Assembly: GCF_029278605.1 (NCBI RefSeq)
Contig: NZ_CP119574.1
Span: forward strand, 434,001-498,000
DNA length: 64,000 bases
Direction: 5' to 3'
Source: Cupriavidus sp. WKF15
Lineage (GTDB): Bacteria; Pseudomonadota; Gammaproteobacteria; Burkholderiales; Burkholderiaceae
Shown here: positions 15,846-26,364 of the stretch, one piece after another
How positions within the stretch are numbered: position 1 is the first letter of the stretch
Layout of the letters: each line of letters begins with the position of its first letter
The notes under the pieces: model-generated
What the model saw: only the letters and a program-made list of their open reading frames with translations
Database searches by the model: none
What the model was told of the DNA's origin: nothing
Position numbers and translations under genes: made by a program

Positions 15846-16837
15846 ATGAGCGACGGGCTGATCACTTCATTCGACGAAACGCCGGACTCCCCCGTGGAGC
15901 AGTACGATCCGACCCGCAAGCAGAAGTCGGCCGACAAGACCGCGCGCATTCCCATCAAGATCGTGCCGGCCGAGAAGCTCAAGAAGCCGGACTGGATCCG
16001 CGTGAAGGCCGCAACCGGCAACTCGCGCTTCTATGAGATCAAGGACATCCTGCGCGCGAACAACCTGGTGACGGTGTGCGAGGAAGCGAGCTGCCCGAAC
16101 ATCGGCGAATGCTTCGGCAAGGGCACCGCCACCTTCATGATCATGGGCGACAAGTGCACGCGCCGCTGCCCGTTCTGCGATGTCGGCCACGGCCGTCCCG
16201 ATCCGCTCGACGTGAACGAGCCGGGCAACCTGGCCCGCACCATCGCCCAGCTCAAGCTGAACTACGTGGTGATCACCAGCGTCGACCGCGATGACCTGCG
16301 CGACGGCGGCGCCCAGCACTACGTGGACTGCATCAGCCAGACCCGCGAGCTGTCGCCGGCAACCCGCATCGAAGTGCTGGTGCCGGACTTCCGCGGCCGC
16401 CTGGACAAGGCGCTGGACATCCTGCAGGCCCGCCCGATGTGATGAACCACAACATGGAAACCGTGCCGCGCCTGTACAAGCAGGCCCGCCCGGGCGCCGA
16501 CTACGCGCACTCGCTCAAGCTGCTGCAGGAGTTCAAGCGCCGCAACCCGAACGTGCCGACCAAGTCCGGCCTGATGGTCGGCCTGGGCGAGACCGACGAG
16601 GAAATCCTCGAAGTCATGCGCGACATGCGCGCGCACGACATCGACATGCTGACCATCGGCCAGTACCTCGCGCCGTCGAACCACCACCTGCCGGTGCTGC
16701 GCTACGTCCATCCCGATACCTTCAAGATGTTCGAGGAAGAGGCCTACAAGATGGCCTTCACGCACGCCGCCGTGGGCGCGATGGTGCGCAGCTCGTACCA
16801 CGCCGATCAACAGGCGCATCAGGCGGGGTTTGCCTGA
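15846..16837 (+). pseudogene. lipA: Lipoyl synthase gene with a frameshift
   Basis: The first part (198 residues, 15846-16442) has both Fe-S motifs of lipoyl synthase: [12 protein letters not shown] from residue 78 and CTRRCPFC from residue 104. It ends early at ...LQARPM-stop. The remainder, [20 protein letters not shown] to [12 protein letters not shown], continues in another frame to 16837. Reading the second frame backwards gives GPPDVMNHN, exactly the expected junction, so a small indel near 16432 (about two bases missing) separates the halves. The enzyme would insert sulfur into octanoyl groups on lipoyl domains. Either this extra copy is inactive or the assembly has an error; the rest is fully conserved. 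It lies just after the regulator and within the island. Confidence 0.8.
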
Positions 16838-17772
16838 GCGCTTACCACATGACGCCGAAAGAGCCGCGCCATGGCTCGGTAGACCGAGAAAGCTGGCGCA
16901 TCGGACCAGTAGGACGACGATTTTTCCCTTAGATCGAAGTCTGCAAACGCCTGCTGATGGCAAACGTCATTGTGAAACACAGTTGAGTTTCTTAGCGCTT
17001 TTCGGAGCACTCTTGTCCACCTCACTCGGCATGCGGATCGGACCCGAGCCATCCCACTTGGATAGCGCGGTGCCGCCCCAGGCTTGGCACGATCGCGTGC
17101 CAAATGCGTCATGGTGATGCGGCCGCCGATTGATCGCGCAGTGCACCCAACCGCCCGATACCTAGGGTTCTTAACGTGACCGGAGTCAGTAACACTCTCG
17201 CTTCGTCCGGCCCCGGAGCTACTTGATCGATAATCTCATTACCGTGAAACTATGTTGCGTAGCCTTGCTGGCGTTCGCACTCGTGGACAACCTGCGGGCG
17301 CGGGGGTCAAGTCCGCAGATGTGAGGATCGCGCGAAAGCTTCGACTGCCTTGTGCTGACCCACTTCGATATCTTCTCGTCTCCCCTGGAAGCGGGACTGG
17401 CTAGATCCGCGCACGACAGTCTGCCAAGCCCCATGCCATAGACCAAACATGCTTACGCCATGTACGCTAGGCCTTTGCGTCAATTTGACTGCTATCCTCC
17501 GTCAGATCGGCAAGCGTCAGCGCAGGGGTGGGAAAGAGCGCTCGGAATTCGGTATGGGCGGAAATTGTGACCGCCAATGGCGGGAATAGCGATCTGCAAC
17601 AGTACGTCCGGCTGACAGGCACACCAGCCTTGGCGCGAATGTCCTAATGGGACGACGCACCGGTTCTATCTCCCGACCTGCAGGACCTGATTTACTAGTG
17701 ACACGCCCACGGCGGACGGCGCTCACCTTCGTAGCGATCGAAACGGGTACTGCAGGGACGGTTAAGGCCAGT
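16838..17772. other. Gene-poor stretch at the right end of the oxidation island
   Basis: These 935 bp have no supportable gene. They hold an inverted repeat, TGGCACG-atcg-CGTGCCA (17085-17102), and copy 2 of the dispersed repeat (17415-17601). The remainder looks like decayed sequence. Confidence 0.5.
17415..17601 (+). repeat. Diverged dispersed repeat, copy 2
   Basis: It is collinear with 139-309 in the same orientation, with shared blocks gacagtctgcca, aacatgcttacg, gcgctcgga and atagcgatc.gcaaca and several small gaps. The two copies bracket the PQQ/lipoyl dehydrogenase genes about 17 kb apart. I see no intact ORF in it. Confidence 0.6.
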
Positions 17773-18693
17773 ATGTTCGTCAGCACATTTGATATCTTCA
17801 CAGTTGGAATCGGCCCCTCTGGTTCGCATGACGCGGGCCACATGATCACGACCTGGCACGTCAATGCCCAGAGGATCGACGAGCACCCGATTCCTTACCC
17901 CTTCAGGAGCAGCGAGGAGCTGCTGCAGATGTGCGGGGAGTCTGGTCGCACCATTGCAGACCTGATGCTCGAGAATGAGAAATGCTGGCGAAGCACCTAT
18001 GACATTCGCGACAGGCTTCTGGCCATTGCCCATGCCATGCACGGTTCGATCGCGAGAGACGACGCAATCACCGGCGAGCCGCCCGTTCCGATTCGGGCGC
18101 GCCGTCGTGCTGCCGAGCAGTATCGGCAGCGATCAAAGCGTGGTGAGGCGTCTCTACGCGATCCGCAGTTGATGCTGGATGCGGGCTATCTCAACGCGAT
18201 CGCGGTCAACGAAGGCAATACCGCATGCGGACTCCCGGCCTCCTCGACAGGTGACGCCGCGGGCGTAATTCCTGCTGTGCTGCAGTACTACCGTAAGTTC
18301 GTGCCCGGAGCTGACGACGACGGGGTGGTGGATTTCCTGCTGACCGCTGCAGCCGTAGGCATTCTCCACAGGGAAAAGGCGCCGATATCCGCAGCCGGAA
18401 TCGGTAAGCAAGGTGAGAACGGCGTGGCATGCTCGATGGCTGCTGCAGGTCTTGCGGCGGTGCTGGGCGGCAGCAACGAACAGATCAGGAGCGCAATGGA
18501 GTCGGGCCTGGCGCACTACCTCGGCGCGAGTTGCGACCCGGTGGACGGGCTCGAACAGATTTCCTGTATCGAACCCAAGTCCATGGGGGTCATACAGGCG
18601 ATTAACGCGGCACGAATGGCATTACGCGGCCATGGCCATCTCCATGCGTCTCAAATGACACGGATATGCGGCAGGACCCTCGGTGCAGCCTGA
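17773..18693 (+). pseudogene. Degenerate L-serine ammonia-lyase (sdaA paralogue)
   Basis: The 306-residue frame begins like SdaA (STFDIFTVGIGPSGSHDAGHM) but jumps directly to the ...PYPFRSS region, lacking about 150 residues of the N-terminal domain. The catalytic domain is well matched to the intact enzyme at 26365 ([17 protein letters not shown]). However, the Fe-S ligand Cys of [12 protein letters not shown] is Lys here (GKQGENGVACSM), while the later CDPV...CIE pair is kept. The C-terminus is also truncated after the RMAL motif. With a domain deleted and one of three cluster ligands gone, it is very unlikely to be active. ATG 17773 is used as the likely original start. Confidence 0.8.
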
Positions 18694-18704
18694 AAGGAAG
18701 CGTG

Positions 18705-19217
18705 ATGGAACATATTGATGGCCTGGCCCTGCGCAAGGCACTGGGTGCCTTCCCCACAGGCGTCACAGTAATGACCACTTTAGATGCGACCGGACGGCCA
18801 TGTGGGATCACAGTCAACTCGTTCAGTTCTGTCTCACTGGACCCACCGTTGATCCTGTGGAGTCAATCACTCTCGTCAAGGAGCTATCCCGTGTTTCGGG
18901 ATGCCGAGCGGTTCGTCGTCAATATCCTCTCGGAGCATCAAGTTCCGGTATCCAGGCAGTTCTCGACCGGCAGCGACGACAAATTTCGCCATATCGCCTT
19001 TCGATCCGGTCTGGGAGGCGTTCCCATCATTGGTTCATGCGCCGCAAACCTGGAATGCGTGAAGGTTTCCGCCCATCCTGAAGGCGATCATGTCATCTAT
19101 ATCGGACGAGTTATCCGCCTGGAACGGTCCGAGCATAGGCCGCTCGTCTTCGGGGATGGACGCTATCTGGTTGCACGCGCCTGCCAGCATGATGAGATGG
19201 GGGCAGTTCTGGCTTAA
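18705..19217 (+). CDS. Flavin reductase-like domain protein (HpaC/DIM6 family)
   Basis: The 170-residue split-barrel protein has the family signatures LGAFPTGVTVMTT, GITVNSFSSVSLDPPLILW and a late YLVARACQ. It would reduce FMN or FAD with NAD(P)H for a two-component monooxygenase. No flavin-dependent oxygenase lies nearby, so its partner is unknown. It starts 11 bp after the degenerate sdaA, with AAGGAAG as ribosome site. Confidence 0.8.
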   Translation: MEHIDGLALRKALGAFPTGVTVMTTLDATGRPCGITVNSFSSVSLDPPLILWSQSLSSRSYPVFRDAERFVVNILSEHQVPVSRQFSTGSDDKFRHIAFRSGLGGVPIIGSCAANLECVKVSAHPEGDHVIYIGRVIRLERSEHRPLVFGDGRYLVARACQHDEMGAVLA

Positions 19218-19263
19218 CCAGGCAGGGGGCCGCTTACCCGGACGATCGCCGCGGGCGGCGGGC

Positions 19264-22200
19264 TTACCGTTCCCCGAGCTCGACGAGCAACTTCCGGGCT
19301 TCCCGCAAGTCGAGTGTGTCGAAGCCTTCGCTGAACCAGCCGTAGGTGTTGTGAAGCAAGGAACGCGCCTCGGCATGCCGACCCTGCTTCAGCCACAGGC
19401 GGCTCAGCGCAATCGCCGCGCGGAGCTCCGGCGATCGGGCATCCTGCCTGCTGGCGATCGCGATCGCCCGCTGGAAGCAGCCCTCGGCTTCGCGGGCGTT
19501 CTCGTTCGCTTCGTCCGATCGGCCCGCTTCCAGCAGCGTTAGTTCTCCCTTGAGCCGATGCAACTCTGCTTCGTGCAACCGTTCTCCGGTTCGTTCCACG
19601 ACCTCCAGCGCCTCGGCTACTGTTGCAAGCCCTGCTTCAACCTGTCCCGCCCTGGCACAGGTTTCGGCCAGCAGCGCCAGGAAGTGAGTTCGCTGGAGCT
19701 CGGCGCCGGTTTCGCGGTAGGCACTCAGGCCCTTCTGAATGAGATCGAGCCCCTCTTGCACATGACCGCCTGCAGCCAGGGCACAGCCCGACAGGAGGGT
19801 TCCGCAAGCCAGCCCGTACGGCAAGCCATAATCGGTCGCGAGGGCGACCAGTGCCTGCGCGAGATCGAGAGCCGTCTGTACTTCACCACGGAACAGCCGG
19901 ACCTCCGCAGCGGCGATCAGCGCATCGGCCGAATCCGAAGGATGGGACGGGGATTGGGCGAGCGCCAGGGCTTCCTGGCTGCGGGTGCACGCTTGATCCG
20001 GATAGCCGAGCATCCACAGATCCATGGCAATGAGGGCCAGTCCCTGGACACCAGGTTCCAGGCCATAGACGAAGGCATGCGAGCGGTGCTGCTGCGGGTC
20101 ATAGAGCGCCATGGCCGCCTCCAGCCGCGCACGAGCCGGGACCAGCTCGCCGAGATAAAACAGATTGGCACCCAACGCCCGACGCGCCTGGAGCAACAAC
20201 GCCGGATCCTGCGCCTGCTCGGCCAGGCCGAGCAACTGCTCCGCCAGTTCGCGAGCGGTCCTGAGCTCCGCACGGACCGTGTAGAACGTGCGCAGTCCCA
20301 TCAGGGCAGTAAAGAGCTGGGTCGTTTCCCCGAACTGCTGACACAGCGCCAGCGCGCGCGTGTAGGCCGCCCCAACTTCCGGGGCAGCGAAACCTCTGGT
20401 CACCATCAAGGCTGGACCAAGGGTGAGCTGGAGCATGAGTTCCTGTTTTGCGCGCTCGGGACTCTCCGGCAGCGTGGCGAGCAAGGTCAGCGCCAAGGTG
20501 AGGTGCGTGACCGCCTCGGCGTCAGCCGAGCGTTGCACGGCCTGGCGCCCGGCGCGCTGCAGGTACTCCACCGCTTTCGAAGTGTTGCCACTGCGGCTGA
20601 AATGATAGGCAAGCTCGCCGCAGTGCTCGTCGAGCTGAGCACTGAACAGGGCCTCGATCGCCTCGGCGGTGCGCTCATGCAACGCCCGACGCCGGTCGCT
20701 CAGCAAGGAGCCGTAGGCCACCTCCTGCGTCAGTGCATGCTTGAAGCTGTATTCCACCTCCGGGAACGCCGGCTGCTCGTAAATGAATTCCCCTGCCTGC
20801 AGCCGGGCCAGCAGGCTCTTCGTCTTGTCTTCGGGCTGCTCGACGACGCGCGCAAGCAGGCTCCAGGGAAATATCTTGCCGATCACGGCCAGGGTTTGCA
20901 GCAGCGCTTTCTCTGCAGGCTGGAGGCGGTCGATGCGGGCGGCGAGCACGCCTTGTACGGTGGCCGGAATATGCAGCTTTCCAGGGATCTGCTCGAGACG
21001 GTAATGTCCGCGCTCGCCGCGCAGCACCTGTCCTTCAACCATGTCCTGAACCACTTCCTCGATAAAGAAGGGGTTGCCTTCGGTCTGCTCAAGGATCAAC
21101 TGCTCGAGCCGCGCAAGGCCGGGAGCATCGCCCAGCAGCGCTTGCACAAGGTCCCGGGCTTCGGCTTCGCCCAGAGGATCCAGGCGTAGCTGGGTGTAGT
21201 AGCTCTTGCGGCTCCAGTCGTGCCGGTACTCGGGACGGAAATTGACCAGCAGCAGGATGCGCGCGCTGGGTACGCTCTCGCCGAGAAAGCCGAGAAAGGC
21301 CTCGGTTTCGCTGTCGAGCCACTGCAGATCCTCGATTATCAGCTCCAGCGGCTGGGTCAGGCTTTCGCGCACGAGCAGCCGCTTGATTGCCTCGAAGGTG
21401 CGCTGCTGGCGGATCTGGGTGTCCATCTGTGCCAGTGCAGAGCCCGGCTCGACGGCCCCCAGCAGGTGGCAAAGGTACGGCAGGCTGTCTTCCAGCGTGC
21501 GGTCCAGCGTCAGGAGTTTGCCAGTGAGCTTCTCGCGCCGCCGGCGCTCATCATCTTGCGCTGTGATCTGGCAATAGTTCCGCAGCAGCTCGATCAGTGG
21601 CAGATAAGGGTAGGCCTTGCCGTGCGAAACCGAGAAAGTTTCCAGCACCAGGCAATCGCGTGGCGCGAGCAGCTTGAACTCATGGCAAAGCCGTGACTTG
21701 CCGACTCCCGGCTCGCCGACCACGCCAACGATTTGCCCGTGACCGGCCCGTGCCCGTGCCCTCGCTTCGTGCAACTGTTCGAGCTCCCGGGTGCGGCCGA
21801 CAAAACGCGCCAGCCCGCGGCTGGCCGACATCTGCAGCCGGGTGCGCAGCGGACCGAGGCCCAGGACTTCGAAAACCTCGAGCGGCTCGCGCAGCCCCTT
21901 GATCGGTGTCTCGCCGAGGGCCTTGAAGGCGAAATAGCCTTCGGTCAGATTGCGGGTATGTTCGCTTGCGACAATCGTGCCGGGCACCGCAATGTTCTCC
22001 ATGCGCGAAGCAATATGGATCGAATTGCCTACCGGGTCGTAGTCGGTGTGCAAATCCTTGATCCGGATCGTGCGTACCACGACTTCGCCGGAGTTGATGC
22101 CGACTCGGATCTGCAGCGCGATGCCCTGCGCAAGACGTACGCCGTCGGCGTAATGGCGCATGGCCTCCTGCATGCGCAGCGCCGCCAGCAAGGCCCGCTG

Positions 22201-22713
22201 CGGATGGTCTTCGTTCGCGATCGGCGCACCGAAAAGCGCGAGGATGCCATCGCCCATCGACTTGGCTACATAGCCTTCGTAGTGATGAACAGCCTCCATC
22301 ATCAGCGCCAGCACGGGGTCGATCAGGCGGCGGGCATCCTCGGGATCGAGGTCATGGATCAGCGCGGTCGAGCCGGCCATGTCTGCGAACAGCGCGGTGA
22401 CCATCTTGCGCTCGCCGTTCGCGGGGCTGTGGGCTTCCAATTCTGCCTGGGCCGCCCGGATGCGCTCGGCCAGATAGGGTGGGGTGTAGTCGATGGGCGT
22501 GCTGGGCTCAGTGGCCGTGGCGCGGACCTCCGCGCTTGAGGCAGCGGGGCTGGCCAGGGGAGCGCCCAGCGCTGCCCCGCATTCGCTGCAGAACTTCGCG
22601 CTGGCAGCTGCTTCCTGCCCGCAGGCCGGGCAAGCGCGCAGCTGCCTTGCGCCACATTCCTCGCAGAATTTGGCGCTTGCCGGATTCTCGAACCCGCATC
22701 TTGCGCAGCGCAT
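19264..22713 (-). CDS. Zinc-ribbon / class III adenylate cyclase / AAA-type ATPase / TPR signalling protein
   Basis: The 1149-residue protein opens with two zinc ribbons (CARCGFENPASAKFCEECG, then CPACGQEAAASAKFCSECG). A class III nucleotide cyclase domain follows (VTALFADMAGSTALI with the metal-binding Asp; MGDGILALFGAP). Next comes a MalT-like P-loop ATPase (GVVGEPGVGKSRLCHEF; LELIIEDLQWLDSET), then a long helical TPR-like C-terminal half. ATG 22713 is chosen because the family begins MRC.RCG; an ATG at 22749 is in frame. Proteins of this layout are common in Proteobacteria, with mostly unknown ligands. The minus-strand orientation converges on the flavin reductase gene. Confidence 0.85.
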   Translation of the reverse strand: MRCARCGFENPASAKFCEECGARQLRACPACGQEAAASAKFCSECGAALGAPLASPAASSAEVRATATEPSTPIDYTPPYLAERIRAAQAELEAHSPANGERKMVTALFADMAGSTALIHDLDPEDARRLIDPVLALMMEAVHHYEGYVAKSMGDGILALFGAPIANEDHPQRALLAALRMQEAMRHYADGVRLAQGIALQIRVGINSGEVVVRTIRIKDLHTDYDPVGNSIHIASRMENIAVPGTIVASEHTRNLTEGYFAFKALGETPIKGLREPLEVFEVLGLGPLRTRLQMSASRGLARFVGRTRELEQLHEARARARAGHGQIVGVVGEPGVGKSRLCHEFKLLAPRDCLVLETFSVSHGKAYPYLPLIELLRNYCQITAQDDERRRREKLTGKLLTLDRTLEDSLPYLCHLLGAVEPGSALAQMDTQIRQQRTFEAIKRLLVRESLTQPLELIIEDLQWLDSETEAFLGFLGESVPSARILLLVNFRPEYRHDWSRKSYYTQLRLDPLGEAEARDLVQALLGDAPGLARLEQLILEQTEGNPFFIEEVVQDMVEGQVLRGERGHYRLEQIPGKLHIPATVQGVLAARIDRLQPAEKALLQTLAVIGKIFPWSLLARVVEQPEDKTKSLLARLQAGEFIYEQPAFPEVEYSFKHALTQEVAYGSLLSDRRRALHERTAEAIEALFSAQLDEHCGELAYHFSRSGNTSKAVEYLQRAGRQAVQRSADAEAVTHLTLALTLLATLPESPERAKQELMLQLTLGPALMVTRGFAAPEVGAAYTRALALCQQFGETTQLFTALMGLRTFYTVRAELRTARELAEQLLGLAEQAQDPALLLQARRALGANLFYLGELVPARARLEAAMALYDPQQHRSHAFVYGLEPGVQGLALIAMDLWMLGYPDQACTRSQEALALAQSPSHPSDSADALIAAAEVRLFRGEVQTALDLAQALVALATDYGLPYGLACGTLLSGCALAAGGHVQEGLDLIQKGLSAYRETGAELQRTHFLALLAETCARAGQVEAGLATVAEALEVVERTGERLHEAELHRLKGELTLLEAGRSDEANENAREAEGCFQRAIAIASRQDARSPELRAAIALSRLWLKQGRHAEARSLLHNTYGWFSEGFDTLDLREARKLLVELGER

Positions 22714-23053
22714 GGGGTTTGTCCGCCCGTGGAAACCAGCTATGGTCAACGATTAAATCTTAGCGCCTGCACGTGGCGCGTCGGCTCGGCGGACTCAATT
22801 CTTCCGCCGCCCGCGGCATTGCGGGAGCCCGCACCAGGCAGTCGCCAGGCCAACCGGCACAGGGAAGTGATGTTCCATGTTCTTTCCTTGGCCGCGAGGC
22901 AGGGGCAGTGCAACGCTTTGGCTATCAACGCAGTGCAAGCCGCGCCTTGACTTTGCGAGTTGCAATCCGCCTGGCCACGCGGAATGGTTGGATACAATCG
23001 GCATTCGACGTGCGCGGTCAAAACCCGACAGCGCCGTGCCTCGACGCCGCGCA
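22714..23053. other. Intergenic region, no gene seen
   Basis: These 340 bp separate the divergent cyclase gene and the broken regulator. I see no convincing promoter pair; a lone TACAAT at 22993 has no good -35 partner. Confidence 0.4.
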
Positions 23054-23586
23054 ATGAGAACTACTGTAGACATTGTCATCTATCCCGGATTCAAGGCCAT
23101 CGAGGCTGTTGGCGCCATCAATGTCTTCGACTATGCCAACACCCGCTTGCGGCAGCTCGGCTGCGAAGGTCTACCTGAAGCGGCCGGGAGGGCAGTCTCA
23201 ATTCAGCGAACATCTGCTAAGCCAGATGACGGTTCATCCGACGGTTCGCGATATACAGGACTATATTCATCGCTCCCCAAAGTCGGACCTTTCGATCAAG
23301 GTCCTGGCGGCGCGCTTCGCGATGAGTTGAGCGAAATTTCTCAAGGGTGTTCCAGAAAGAGACCGGACACACGCCTTCGGCTTATGTGGAACAGACCCGG
23401 CTGGACGCGGCCCGACGACTCCTTGAAGACACCAGGCAGCCAATGAAATGGATCGCCATGGAGAGCGGCTTTGGGTCGGAAGCGAGACTGAGGCAGGTGT
23501 TCCAGCGGCGCCTGAACGTGACCCCCGGCGCTTATCGCGAGCGGTTTGCGAGCACAGGTGTAGAGGACGTTGCCGAGGTGGCCTGA
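23054..23586 (+). pseudogene. GlxA/AraC-family regulator remnant, internally deleted and frameshifted
   Basis: The start encodes a DJ-1/PfpI-type N-terminus (TVDIVIYPGFKAIEAVGAIN). After about residue 38 the sequence jumps, in another frame, to the linker VYLKRPGGQSQFSEHLLSQM, so roughly 150 residues of the ligand domain are missing. The HTH part follows, but an extra T in AGTTGAG (23327/23328) produces a stop. Dropping it restores MSERNFSRVFQKETGHTPS and a frame to VEDVAEVA. Both lesions make it a pseudogene. Confidence 0.8.
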
Positions 23587-23675
23587 TCTGGCCCTGCCAT
23601 TGCGGGTGCATGCAAGCCCTGCCAGGCAGAACTGGACCGGCGGCTCGCCGCGGGCCCAGGGTCACGCCGTGATCC

Positions 23676-24782
<1,107 letters not shown>

Positions 24783-24869
24783 TGGTCGTCTCTATCGATA
24801 TAGGGTTGGCGCAAAACTATAGGTGGACAGACGATGGCGATGGCCCGGCAGGGGGGCATTTGTCCGAAG

Positions 24870-24895
24870 ACAGACGTAAGTTGGCCGACGTCTGT
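24870..24895. promoter_or_regulatory. Inverted repeat upstream of frmA
   Basis: ACAGACGT and ACGTCTGT are perfect 8-bp arms separated by 10 bp, about 90 bp upstream of the frmA start on its promoter side. It is a plausible operator for a dimeric regulator. No motif match was recognised. Confidence 0.45.
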
Positions 24896-24957
24896 ATAGC
24901 GATCCACCGAACGGGAAGTCGAATAAAACGGGATTTCATCACCATGAAATGACAGGC

Positions 24958-26043
24958 TCAGCACTCGCTTTCACTTTCGGTGAGCGCCGGCACCTCAATG
25001 GCATCGCCATCCGGCAGCATCGGGTCGGCCGAATCGACGCCCTTGTCGCGGTAGGTTGCCGGCGGTACGCCGAACTGTTTGCGAAATTCCCGGCCGAGGT
25101 GGGATGCATCGGCAAAGCCGCAGCTCATCGCGATGTCGGCGACCGTACGGTCCGAGCTGGTCAACAGCCACGCAGCAGTCCGTAGCCGCACATGCTTGGC
25201 GAATGACTGCGGGCTCTTGCCGGTATCTGCCTTGAAGAGGCGCTCGAGCTGGCGTGGCGACAGGTCGAGCTTGCACGCGAGCGCCTCAAGCGGGAGGGCC
25301 CGGCCGACGTGCTGTTCCATCAGCAGAATCGCGCGCTTGACCTTTGGGTGCGTCGCCGGCTCGAGGCCGGGCGGATGTGGCTGCGGAGCGTTGCCCTTTT
25401 GCATCTCGCCGACGAGCAGGATTCGCAGCGCCTTCTGGACGGTGGCGTGATCGAAGTGGCGCAGCAAAATGGCGGCGGCGACGTCGATTGACGCGCGCCC
25501 GCCCGAGCAGGTGATGCGCCGGCGGTCGATCACGAACAGACGGTCGGCAATCAGCAGGTCCGGATCCACCGAGGGGAAGCGCTCCATAAAATCCCAGTAA
25601 TGGAACCAGCTGACGCAGGCGCGGTGCCCTTCGAGCACGCCCGCGCGCATCAGCGTGAATACGCCGGTGCAGATGCCGACGATCGTCGCACCGCCGGCGG
25701 CCGCGCGACGGATGAAGTCGAGCGTCTCAGGCCCGGCCTGCGGCCCCGAGTGCAACAGTCCGCCAACCACGACCACATAGTCGAACGGCTCTGCGTCCTC
25801 GAACGTACTCCACGGGGCGACCTGGATACCGCAACTCGCGCGCACCGGGGCGAGTGTGCTTCCGATCACGCTCCAGACGCACCGCACCGGCTTGCTGTAG
25901 TCGCCATCGTCAGCTGACAGCCGCAGCATGTCGACGAAGCCCGAAAACGCGGTCAGCGTGAAATTCGGCAGCAGCACGATGCCGAATCGAACGCGTCGTG
26001 GCGCCGGCTCGGCGACAGGGGAAATGGGAACGTCGGGTGTCAT
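24958..26043 (-). CDS. GlxA-family AraC-type transcriptional regulator, divergent from sdaA-sox
   Basis: The 361-residue protein has an N-terminal DJ-1/PfpI-like domain ([40 protein letters not shown]) and a C-terminal double HTH of the AraC type ([38 protein letters not shown]). The family includes GbdR, CdhR and SouR, which sense betaine, carnitine and sarcosine-type compounds. Divergence from sdaA-soxBDAG suggests control of sarcosine or serine use, an inference. ATG 26043 is used; ATG 26055 (MDAAMTP) is also possible. The long open frame upstream of the start is only the shadow of sdaA. Confidence 0.85.
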   Translation of the reverse strand: MTPDVPISPVAEPAPRRVRFGIVLLPNFTLTAFSGFVDMLRLSADDGDYSKPVRCVWSVIGSTLAPVRASCGIQVAPWSTFEDAEPFDYVVVVGGLLHSGPQAGPETLDFIRRAAAGGATIVGICTGVFTLMRAGVLEGHRACVSWFHYWDFMERFPSVDPDLLIADRLFVIDRRRITCSGGRASIDVAAAILLRHFDHATVQKALRILLVGEMQKGNAPQPHPPGLEPATHPKVKRAILLMEQHVGRALPLEALACKLDLSPRQLERLFKADTGKSPQSFAKHVRLRTAAWLLTSSDRTVADIAMSCGFADASHLGREFRKQFGVPPATYRDKGVDSADPMLPDGDAIEVPALTESESEC

Positions 26044-26364
26044 GGCGGCATCCATCTTGAGAGGCGATATGGGTCGCAAGGCGAGCTTCGGAGGTGTACG
26101 CAGATGAAGCGTACGGCACATCCATGCAGCTCTCGCTGTGCACCCGCACGACGTGGCTCCGTCACTGCCAGCGTGACCGATCAGCCTGCCGCGGACTTGC
26201 CTATTTCCGACGCGAATCATCGCCAAAGCGAAATTCCGCCTGCCTGGCCCCGCGGCTGGCGCCGTCGTCCCACGTCGATGCCGCTTTTGTTCTATCGGCG
26301 CCTTCCACGCTTTGATGTACTGACGTCCAACGACACCTATCAGGTCAGAGCAAAGAGGCAGCCA
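26044..26364. promoter_or_regulatory. Divergent control region between the GlxA-type regulator and sdaA
   Basis: No gene is supported here; the in-frame extension of sdaA upstream of 26365 lacks family similarity. At 26194-26213 GACTTG...TTTCCGACGC matches the glyA upstream element at 39127-39146 in 14 of 20 positions (shared GACTTG, then TC.GACGC). It is a candidate regulator site. Confidence 0.4.

Noticed and set aside
19558..21189. A 543-codon plus-strand frame inside the cyclase gene
   Set aside because: It is antisense to conserved ATPase and TPR coding sequence and shows no recognisable motif. It is a GC-rich shadow frame.
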